Source: JACCWM01 sp040393065 (GTDB lineage: Bacteria; Myxococcota_A; Bradymonadia; Bradymonadales; Bradymonadaceae). From it: 10,852 nt of DNA. Positions within the stretch are counted from its first letter, which is position 1. The number at the start of each line of letters is the position of its first letter. Under the pieces are notes generated by a model. The model searched no databases, was not told the DNA's origin, and worked only from the letters and a program-made list of their open reading frames with translations. Below, in pieces: positions 1-5,220 of the stretch. The stretch is taken from assembly GCA_040393065.1 (NCBI GenBank), contig JBEBUW010000140.1:1-10852 (forward strand), in the 5' to 3' direction. A program made the translations under genes and the position numbers.

Positions 1-448
1 TTACAACAGGCCCGCCGGTTTCACGCAACCAGGTCACCCTACCGTAGCGCCTCTTCCACCACCTCTCTCTCCCGGGATTTGCACCGACCGCGTGCGACGA
101 CAGCATCCCTGATGGCCACTCGGGATACAAACGCTGCCCACGCACACGGAAGCTCGTCGCATGCGCCTCCCGGGAACAACGAGAGAAGGGCTTCCGACTT
201 GCTATATTTGTTATCGGAAAATTTCGGAAAATGTTGCCTGATAATTTTAGATAATTTGCAAAGTGCAGTTAAAAAAAGGAAGAAAACAAACCTGCCTGCT
301 TGAGATTGATAGATTTTTGATGCGCCAGCACGTTAAAAGCTCGCACGGGGAAAAACTTGCCGGTTCACCCGAGTTGGTGGTACTGTGCAGGTGCCTGTAC
401 TTTGGAGATGATAGCGCCGCATGGGTGCTGCTGGTCACGAGGATATTC
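1..448. other. Non-coding stretch upstream of the AMIN gene
   Basis: I see no convincing gene in these 448 bases. Short open frames exist, but their translations are low in recognisable content and have no ribosome binding site. Positions 1-190 are G+C-rich and contain TCCCGGGA twice (70-77 and 168-175). Positions 200-330 turn sharply AT-rich, as expected for a promoter or regulatory zone of the rightward gene that starts at 449. I could not find a clean -35/-10 pair with normal spacing, so no promoter is called. Repeats within 214-257 are listed separately. Confidence 0.6.
214..257. repeat. Two pairs of 10-bp-phased direct repeats in an AT-rich zone
   Basis: TCGGAAAAT occurs at 214-222 and again at 224-232. 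GATAATTT occurs at 240-247 and again at 250-257. In both pairs the copies are exactly 10 bases apart, so they lie on the same face of the helix. This is seen directly. A role as a regulator binding site upstream of the AMIN-domain gene is inference; chance is possible because the region is AT-rich. Confidence 0.5.
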
Positions 449-1201
449 ATGAAAAATGTTACGATAGTTCGGATACTAGGCGTTTCTGCTGTGTTACTTC
501 TCAGCAGCTCGGCGGCCATGGCTCAGACCATTCATACGTATGGAGATCCTGCACCTGCTGCTTCTTCAAATACTGCTGCTGCCACGGACAATGGCGCGGG
601 CAACCAGGCTGGCGTTGGCGAAGCTGCGCGAACTGATGGCGGTGAAGAAGATACGGTCATGGATTACTATCATGTTTCTCCGTACAACGTACCGCCGGGC
701 ACTCAACAAGCGGCGCGTCCCAGTGATGCGCTTTTGCAGATCCTTTCGTTGGACACCAAAGATCTGTATCGAGGCGTCATTCCAGGCACCCGAGATCGCA
801 CGCAACACCTGGAGCGCGCGCATATCGCTGGCCAGGACACCACCTCGCCAAATCAACTTACCTGGATTGGTTTTGTGCCTGAAGATACACGTACACGCGT
901 TTTTCTGCAGTCCGCGCGAACCCCGGAGTATGAAATCGCACGCAGCGACGATGGCAAAAAGTTTACGATTACTTTTTCCAATACACGCCTGCCGGAGCGC
1001 AATTTTAGCCGTCAGATCGATACCAGCTTTTTTAAGCGTCCGGTCCAGCGCATTGTTGCCGGCCAGCAAAAAGGTTCGGTGCAGGTGACGATTCAGCTCG
1101 ATAAGAGCCAGGAACCGACCATTGTTCGGGATGGCTCCTACCTTTTCATTGATTTCCCGCACAGCACGGCAGCATCGACGACGGTCTCTTCCACCCGATA
1201 A
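449..1201 (+). CDS. Secreted AMIN-domain-like protein
   Basis: A 250-residue exported protein. The start is the ATG at 449 because GAGGA (439-443) sits 5 bases before it and a typical signal peptide follows: a short basic N-terminus, a hydrophobic core at about residues 7-22, and a likely signal peptidase I site after Ala-Met-Ala (23-25). The frame stays open upstream to 263, but that extension has no binding site and would bury the signal peptide. Residues 30-70 are an Ala/Gly/Thr/Asp-rich linker. Residues about 135-237 are beta-rich, with alternating hydrophobic strands ending in a Tyr-Leu-Phe-Ile-Asp-Phe strand. This resembles the AMIN domain, which targets proteins such as AmiC and PilQ to peptidoglycan or the periplasm. 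No amidase or secretin domain follows, so it would be a stand-alone AMIN protein. The domain assignment is a pattern judgement; a periplasmic location is more certain than the function. Confidence 0.7.
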   Translation: MKNVTIVRILGVSAVLLLSSSAAMAQTIHTYGDPAPAASSNTAAATDNGAGNQAGVGEAARTDGGEEDTVMDYYHVSPYNVPPGTQQAARPSDALLQILSLDTKDLYRGVIPGTRDRTQHLERAHIAGQDTTSPNQLTWIGFVPEDTRTRVFLQSARTPEYEIARSDDGKKFTITFSNTRLPERNFSRQIDTSFFKRPVQRIVAGQQKGSVQVTIQLDKSQEPTIVRDGSYLFIDFPHSTAASTTVSSTR

Positions 1202-1218
1202 TGAATGGCAGGTTTTAT

Positions 1219-1953
1219 TCAAGCGCGCGTATTGGTACGCGCGCGAAGTCTTGCCAACCAGGGATGATCCGGCTCCAGCGCTTCGATTTTTGCAAGTGCT
1301 TCCAGTGCCAGAGCACGTTGCTGACTGCCGAGCGCAAAGCGCGCCTGTAAGATATAGATATCTACATTGTTGGGTTCGAGTGTGCTCATACGCTCAAACG
1401 CGCGTGTTGTTTCCTCAATACATCGGGGATCATCAGGCCTACGCTTATAAGCGATGTAGGCAATATACGCGGAAATAACGTTACGGCCGGGGTTGTAGCG
1501 ACGTGCGCGCTCAAAAAACTCGTACGCGCAATCAAAGTCTCCAAGGCGCATATACGTCAGGCCATCGCGAAAATAGATATCACTGAAAGCCAGGCTGTCT
1601 GAGCTGCTTTCCTGAGCGCTGGCAAAAACATTTCGATGGGAGGCTTCGTCCTGCGCGTAATCCGGCCCTGAAATGGTCTGAATTTCGATGATGGCGCGTT
1701 CGATGCCGCGTCGAATCTCCAGGGCCAGCCGTGTTAATTCAGGATCTCCCAGGCGTTGGAAATTTTCTTCCCGGTAAAAACGCTCATAGCGATTGTAGCG
1801 CAACCCGACCTGAGACATCGAAGCATCCGGTCGCAAATTCAGTGCAACATACGGGTCTTCGGTGTTGCAGATGCGCTCATAATCCTCTTGAACGATTCGC
1901 TGAATGCCGTTCAAACGATGATTGCGCTCACCGCTGTCGTCGAAGCTTGTCAT
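1219..1953 (-). CDS. J-like domain (no HPD) plus TPR protein
   Basis: A 244-residue protein, probably cytoplasmic, with no signal peptide. Residues 33-92 look like a DnaJ J-domain: Asp-Pro-Tyr, then an Ala-Leu-Asn-Leu segment, Pro-Asp-Ala-Ser, a Tyr-rich helix, and a closing helix with Ile-Glu-Arg-Ala. The HPD tripeptide between helices II and III, needed to stimulate DnaK ATPase, is absent; the region reads Arg-Phe-Tyr-Arg-Glu-Glu. From about residue 122 come helix pairs with TPR spacing: 122-156 (Gly-Asp-Phe, Ala-Tyr-Glu-Phe-Phe, ending Tyr-Asn-Pro-Gly), 158-195 (ending Leu-Glu-Pro-Asn) and 196-231 (ending Leu-Glu-Pro-Asp-His). TPR arrays bind other proteins, so an adaptor or scaffold role is likely, but no partner is visible. 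The ATG at 1951-1953 lacks a clear ribosome binding site. It is transcribed divergently from queA and convergently with the AMIN gene, so it is probably a single-gene unit. Confidence 0.72.
   Translation of the reverse strand: MTSFDDSGERNHRLNGIQRIVQEDYERICNTEDPYVALNLRPDASMSQVGLRYNRYERFYREENFQRLGDPELTRLALEIRRGIERAIIEIQTISGPDYAQDEASHRNVFASAQESSSDSLAFSDIYFRDGLTYMRLGDFDCAYEFFERARRYNPGRNVISAYIAYIAYKRRPDDPRCIEETTRAFERMSTLEPNNVDIYILQARFALGSQQRALALEALAKIEALEPDHPWLARLRARTNTRA
1223..1244. terminator. GC-rich hairpin between convergent genes
   Basis: The arms GCGCGCGTA (1223-1231) and TACGCGCGC (1236-1244) pair perfectly over 9 bp around the loop TTGG. The hairpin covers the last codons of the leftward TPR gene, whose stop is at 1219-1221, and lies 21 bases after the stop of the rightward AMIN gene. 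Neither strand has a T-run after the stem, so it is not a canonical intrinsic terminator. A U-less terminator or an RNA-stabilising 3' end shared by both transcripts is plausible. Confidence 0.4.
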
Positions 1954-1993
1954 AGCAACACGCGTACGAAAGAAAAAACAAACATTTGGGAGA

Positions 1994-2045
1994 TCCAGTT
2001 CTGACTGGAAAGTCAGGGATATACCATTTCTGCTTGGATGTCCAA
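1994..2045. promoter_or_regulatory. Inverted-repeat cluster in the divergent intergenic region
   Basis: Three inverted repeats lie between the leftward TPR gene and queA. TCCAGT (1994-1999) pairs with ACTGGA (2004-2009) around TCTG. CTGACT (2001-2006) pairs with AGTCAG (2011-2016) around GGAA; it overlaps the first, so only one can form at a time. TTGGA (2034-2038) pairs with TCCAA (2041-2045) around TG. The position suits operators or leader structures for the divergent transcription units. No -35/-10 pair stands out, and function is inferred only from location. Confidence 0.4.
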
Positions 2046-2068
2046 AGTTTTTGAGTAATAGATGGCCG

Positions 2069-2081
2069 GCGCGTTTCGCGC
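2069..2081 (+). promoter_or_regulatory. GC hairpin just before the queA start
   Basis: GCGCG (2069-2073) and CGCGC (2077-2081) can pair around TTT, ending 6 bases before the ATG at 2088. No Shine-Dalgarno sequence is present between hairpin and ATG. The structure would tend to block initiation at 2088, and it bears on the choice between 2088 and the in-frame GTG at 2112. Confidence 0.3.
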
Positions 2082-2087
2082 GTTTCT

Positions 2088-3239
2088 ATGCCTTATGAAG
2101 AGATAAACACAGTGAAGTGGCCAATTTATCCAGAATTTGACAGCGTCGATGCCTATGATTATCCGCTTGATGAGGATTTAATCGCGGCAGAACCAGCTCA
2201 ACAACGCGATGCAGCGCGCCTGCTGGTTGCCAATCGCCGCACAAACGAAGTCTATCATAGATCGTTTTCCGAGCTTAGCGACTATCTTCGGTCGGGAGAT
2301 TTGCTGGTTTTTAACAATACCCGTGTCATTCGCGGCCGTATTATGACGCAGAAAGCAACGGGAGGACGTGTTGAATTGCTGGTGCTGGATGTGACGGCTC
2401 CGGCCGGACCGACGCGTTTTTCGACCGCATCGCCAGATGGCATTCTTCGCTTCTCGTGTATGACGCGCACCTCAAAACCGCTGCGCGTCGGGCAAATTCT
2501 GCGCTGTGAAGCAGCCCAGCGCAGCTTTGAATTCATCGTGGAGTCTTGCTCACCGGGACAAGCGGAAGTGCGTGTAGCGTGGCCGGATTCACCGCTGACG
2601 TTGCTGCAACTCTGCGGGGAAATGCCGCTACCGCCCTATATCGTGCACAAACGGCAACAGACGCAGCCAGAAACAACCTGGGCGGCGCTCGACGAAGATC
2701 GGTATCAGACTGTGTACGCTTCGGCCGACGGCGCCATTGCCGCGCCCACGGCCGGCCTGCACTTTACCGAGGCCATGCTTCAACAGCTGGAGCGGGCCGG
2801 TGTAGAGCGCGCTTTTATTACGCTGAAAGTCGGCCCGGGAACTTTTAAACCTGTTACGGCCGACCGACTTTCCGAGCATGAAATGCATACCGAAGATTAC
2901 GTGGTTGATGACAAGCTCGCCGCTGCGATAGAGCGCGCGCGCCAGAACAATGGCCGCGTCATTGCAGTCGGAACTACCAGTGCACGCGCTCTGGAAGCTG
3001 AAGCGCAGCTTGCCAGACCCTTTGCGCCGGGCCATCGAAAAACCGATATTTTTCTCTATCCCGGCGCGCCTTTTCAGGTGTGCGACGGTTTGATCACAAA
3101 CTTTCACCTACCTCGCTCTACCCTGCTCGCGCTGGTCGCAGGCTTTGCAGGCTACGAATTGATGCGAAAAATCTACGACGAAGCGATCGCGAATCGTTAT
3201 CGATTCTACAGTTACGGCGACAGCTCGCTGATTTTGTAG
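2088..3239 (+). CDS. queA: tRNA preQ1 ribosyltransferase-isomerase QueA
   Basis: S-adenosylmethionine:tRNA ribosyltransferase-isomerase. It transfers and isomerises the ribosyl group of SAM onto preQ1 at tRNA position 34, giving epoxyqueuosine; it acts in the cytoplasm. Family blocks run in order along the 383 residues: Asp-Leu-Leu-Val-Phe-Asn-Asn-Thr-Arg-Val (71-80), Gly-Gly-Arg-Val-Glu-Leu-Leu (92-98), Tyr-Gln-Thr-Val-Tyr (206-210), Ala-Ala-Pro-Thr-Ala-Gly-Leu-His-Phe (218-226), Val-Gly-Pro-Gly-Thr-Phe (248-253), His-Glu-Met-His-Thr-Glu (264-269), Gly-Thr-Thr-Ser-Ala-Arg (295-300), Thr-Asn-Phe-His-Leu-Pro (337-342) and a C-terminal Tyr-Ser-Tyr-Gly-Asp (374-378). It is a little longer than E. 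coli QueA (356), partly from about 20 extra N-terminal residues before the usual start region near residue 23. A GTG at 2112 with GAAGAGA 8 bases upstream is an alternative start (375 residues). tgt follows after 48 bases, probably in the same transcript. Confidence 0.96.
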   Translation: MPYEEINTVKWPIYPEFDSVDAYDYPLDEDLIAAEPAQQRDAARLLVANRRTNEVYHRSFSELSDYLRSGDLLVFNNTRVIRGRIMTQKATGGRVELLVLDVTAPAGPTRFSTASPDGILRFSCMTRTSKPLRVGQILRCEAAQRSFEFIVESCSPGQAEVRVAWPDSPLTLLQLCGEMPLPPYIVHKRQQTQPETTWAALDEDRYQTVYASADGAIAAPTAGLHFTEAMLQQLERAGVERAFITLKVGPGTFKPVTADRLSEHEMHTEDYVVDDKLAAAIERARQNNGRVIAVGTTSARALEAEAQLARPFAPGHRKTDIFLYPGAPFQVCDGLITNFHLPRSTLLALVAGFAGYELMRKIYDEAIANRYRFYSYGDSSLIL

Positions 3240-3287
3240 GTTTTCGTTCTTTTACTCACTTCTTAGAAAATCTCTAACATACCGGCA

Positions 3288-4436
3288 GTGCTCATGATTT
3301 CAGGAGATGTTACCACCTGTTCAAGTTTTTCATTTGATGTTGTCGCCACGGATGGCGCGGCGCGCGCCGGCGTTTTGCAGACGCGTAACGGCACAATTCA
3401 GACGCCAATCTTCATGCCTGTCGGCACGCAAGGTACCGTAAAAGGCATTACTTCGGACGATCTCGTCGACAAGGTTGGCGCACAGATTATTCTGGGAAAT
3501 ACCTATCATCTGTATTTGCGGCCCGGGCTCGAAGTCATCGGCCTGCATGGCGGCCTGCATAAAATGATGAACTGGAAGCGCCCTATTCTTACGGACTCCG
3601 GCGGCTATCAGGTGTTCAGCCTGAAGGATTTACGGAAGATCCGCGAAGACGGCGTCGAATTTCAAGACCACATAACCGGAGCGCGTCATTTCTTCTCGCC
3701 AGAAAAAGTCGTTGAAATCCAGGAAACGCTCGGAAGCGATATCATGATGGCTTTCGACGAATGTCCGCCGGCCGGCGCCAGCGAGAAATACCTGCTCGAC
3801 AGCATGGCGCGAACCACGCGCTGGGAAAAACGCTGTCTGCTGGCGCGCCGCCGTGATGATTGCGCAATGTTTGGTATTTTGCAGGGCGGCACGCAGGAAC
3901 ATCTGCGCCGCCAACATGCCGAGGAGCTAACCGACCTGCCCTTTGAAGGCTTTGCCATCGGCGGCCTGAGTGTCGGCGAGCCGATTCCGGCGATGTACGA
4001 TACGGTGGAATTTACGACGCCGATGATGCCGGTTGATAAGCCCCGATACCTGATGGGGGTTGGAAAGCCCGATGATCTGATCGAATGCATCGCACGCGGC
4101 ATCGATATGTTCGACTGCGTCATTCCCACAAGAAACGCTCGCAACGGTCAGTGCTTTACCAGTCAGGGCACGATTGTCATTCGCAACGCGATGTACGCGC
4201 AGGATCTGCGTCCTCTGGATGAGCGTTGCGGCTGCTATACCTGTCAGAATTACACCCGTTCCTACCTCCGACATCTCTACAAAGCCCAGGAAATACTCGC
4301 CGCACAGCTCTGCACGATTCATAACTTGCATTATTTTCTGCATCTTGTGGGCGGCGCGCGCGAAGCCATCCTGGCCGGACGTTTTCAGGAGTTTCGTAAA
4401 GCGTATTACGATAACCAGCAGACGGCCCCGGGCTGA
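3288..4436 (+). CDS. tgt: tRNA-guanine transglycosylase Tgt
   Basis: Bacterial queuine/preQ1 tRNA-guanine transglycosylase. It swaps guanine-34 of GUN-anticodon tRNAs (Asp, Asn, His, Tyr) for preQ1, the step before QueA. It is a 382-residue TIM barrel of normal length. Asp103 in Asp-Ser-Gly-Gly-Tyr-Gln is the general acid/base. Asp276 in Met-Phe-Asp-Cys-Val-Ile-Pro is the expected nucleophile, followed by Thr-Arg-Asn-Ala-Arg-Asn-Gly. The zinc site is intact: Cys314, Cys316, Cys319 (Cys-Gly-Cys-Tyr-Thr-Cys) and His345 in Thr-Ile-His-Asn. Residues 199-201 and 225-230 give the Gln-Gly-Gly and Gly-Gly-Leu-Ser-Val-Gly blocks. The start is uncertain: a GTG at 3288 or an ATG two codons later at 3294. 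Neither has a strong ribosome binding site, which may suggest translation coupled to queA. yajC is 228 bases downstream. Confidence 0.97.
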   Translation: MLMISGDVTTCSSFSFDVVATDGAARAGVLQTRNGTIQTPIFMPVGTQGTVKGITSDDLVDKVGAQIILGNTYHLYLRPGLEVIGLHGGLHKMMNWKRPILTDSGGYQVFSLKDLRKIREDGVEFQDHITGARHFFSPEKVVEIQETLGSDIMMAFDECPPAGASEKYLLDSMARTTRWEKRCLLARRRDDCAMFGILQGGTQEHLRRQHAEELTDLPFEGFAIGGLSVGEPIPAMYDTVEFTTPMMPVDKPRYLMGVGKPDDLIECIARGIDMFDCVIPTRNARNGQCFTSQGTIVIRNAMYAQDLRPLDERCGCYTCQNYTRSYLRHLYKAQEILAAQLCTIHNLHYFLHLVGGAREAILAGRFQEFRKAYYDNQQTAPG

Positions 4437-4474
4437 AATGCATGTGGCACGGATGCTGCTTTTGGCTACCGGTT

Positions 4475-4501
4475 CAACCTTGACCGTGGGCTATAAGGTT
4501 G
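4475..4501 (+). promoter_or_regulatory. Stem-loop after tgt
   Basis: CAACCTT (4475-4481) pairs with AAGGTTG (4495-4501) over 7 bp around a 13-base loop, 38 bases after the tgt stop. No T-run follows directly, so I do not call it a terminator. It may mark the 3' end or a processing site between tgt and the export genes. Confidence 0.3.
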
Positions 4502-4527
4502 CTATTGCACTGCGGCCTCGTACTAAT
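4499..4527 (+). promoter_or_regulatory. Possible promoter for yajC-secD-secF
   Basis: TTGCTA (4499-4504) matches the sigma-70 -35 element at 4 of 6 positions. After a 17-base spacer, ACTAAT (4522-4527) matches the -10 element at 4 of 6. The spacing is ideal, but both boxes are imperfect. The location, inside the 228-base gap between tgt and yajC, suits an internal promoter giving the export genes their own transcript. Weak evidence from sequence alone. Confidence 0.3.
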
Positions 4528-4582
4528 GTTTTTATTGCTAAGAAATGAATGAAAACCACGAACCTATATGTTGATTACCGCC

Positions 4583-4650
4583 TGCGGGTAAATGATTTGG
4601 CTTAACATTGCCCGCGCAACTAGAGTCATGTCCGTCCCCGAAGACGGGCA
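4583..4650 (+). promoter_or_regulatory. Structured leader before yajC
   Basis: Two stem-loops can form. Stem A pairs TGCGGGTAA (4583-4591) with TTGCCCGCG (4608-4616): 9 bp including two G-T wobbles. Stem B pairs 4629-4636 with 4643-4650: 8 bp with one wobble, loop CCCGAA. Stem B ends at the first base of the yajC ribosome binding site AGGAG (4650-4654). TGCCCG (4609-4614), half of stem A, can instead pair with CGGGCA (4645-4650), half of stem B. Mutually exclusive pairings next to a ribosome binding site suggest translational control of yajC-secDF; this is inference. Confidence 0.35.
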
Positions 4651-4664
4651 GGAGTAAATATACG

Positions 4665-5084
4665 ATGTACACACCCTGGATCGTGGCCCAGGCGGCCCCC
4701 CCCAACGGCAGCTTCATTACTTCGATGCTGCCTCTTATTCTTATTTTCTTCATCTTCTGGTTTCTGGTCATCCGACCGCAGGCCAAGCAAGCTCAGCAGC
4801 ATCGCTCGTTTATCAGCGGTCTGAAGGTGGGTGACGAAGTCGTGACCGCCGGCGGCCTGTACGGAAAAGTCGTCGGCATCGAAGACGCAACTTTGACGAT
4901 TGAAATCAGCCGCGGAACGCGCGTTCGCGTGGTCCGTCAGCAGGTTCATCCTGTGCAGTCGGCGCTGCCTGCTTCGGCGGACAAAAAGAATCTTTCCAGC
5001 GACAAAAAGGATGATACGGTCATCGACATTACGGAAAAGAGCGACAAAAAAGACAAGAAAAGCAAAGAAAATTCGCAAGAATGA
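4665..5084 (+). CDS. yajC: Sec translocon accessory subunit YajC
   Basis: YajC is the small inner-membrane partner of SecD-SecF that associates with SecYEG. The start is the ATG at 4665, preceded by AGGAG (4650-4654) with a 10-base gap. An upstream in-frame start at 4608 would add 19 residues that no YajC has and lacks a binding site. The 139-residue protein has a short N-terminus, one membrane helix at about residues 20-36, the hallmark Arg-Pro-Gln plus Lys right after it (37-41), and the soluble core with Val-Gly-Asp-Glu-Val-Val-Thr-Ala-Gly-Gly (55-64) and Gly-Lys-Val-Val (67-70). It is longer than the usual ~110 residues because of a Lys/Asp/Ser-rich tail (105-139) with Asp-Lys-Lys repeated four times. 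The tail is probably disordered and cytoplasmic. It lies upstream of secD, as in many genomes. Confidence 0.95.
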   Translation: MYTPWIVAQAAPPNGSFITSMLPLILIFFIFWFLVIRPQAKQAQQHRSFISGLKVGDEVVTAGGLYGKVVGIEDATLTIEISRGTRVRVVRQQVHPVQSALPASADKKNLSSDKKDDTVIDITEKSDKKDKKSKENSQE

Positions 5085-5085
5085 T

Positions 5086-5115
5086 ACTGCCTGAAGATGC
5101 CTGGCATCTGGCAGT
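5086..5115 (+). promoter_or_regulatory. Two-part hairpin directly after yajC
   Basis: ACTGCC (5086-5091) pairs with GGCAGT (5110-5115), and inside it GATGC (5096-5100) pairs with GCATC (5104-5108) around CTG. The sides are joined by TGAA on the left and a single T on the right. The structure begins 2 bases after the yajC stop. No T-run follows, so a role in RNA stability or in setting the yajC:secD ratio is more likely than termination. A short CCCC-T-GGGG inverted repeat (5119-5127) follows. Confidence 0.4.
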
Positions 5116-5160
5116 TAACCCCTGGGGCTGCATTTGGCAGGTCAGGGCTGGTTCGCATTC

Positions 5161-5178
5161 TTGCCGTTTTTTCGGCAA
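5161..5178 (+). promoter_or_regulatory. T6-loop stem before secD
   Basis: TTGCCG (5161-5166) pairs with CGGCAA (5173-5178) around a loop of six T residues, about 30 bases before the secD ribosome binding site GGAG (5207-5210). The T-run is in the loop and not after the stem, so this is not an intrinsic terminator. Its purpose is unknown. Confidence 0.3.
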
Positions 5179-5220
5179 TGGAAGTGTTGAGAAGCATCAT
5201 CTGAGCGGAGTTGCGGTTCT

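Noticed and set aside
79..303. A 74-codon frame with a TTG start upstream of the AMIN gene
   Set aside because: Rare start codon, no clear ribosome binding site, and an uninformative translation that ends in the AT-rich patch.
263..448. Upstream in-frame extension of the AMIN gene
   Set aside because: It would place 62 residues before a clear signal peptide; the ATG at 449 has GAGGA at the right distance.
4608..4664. Upstream in-frame start for yajC
   Set aside because: It adds residues absent from the family, and AGGAG lies before the ATG at 4665.
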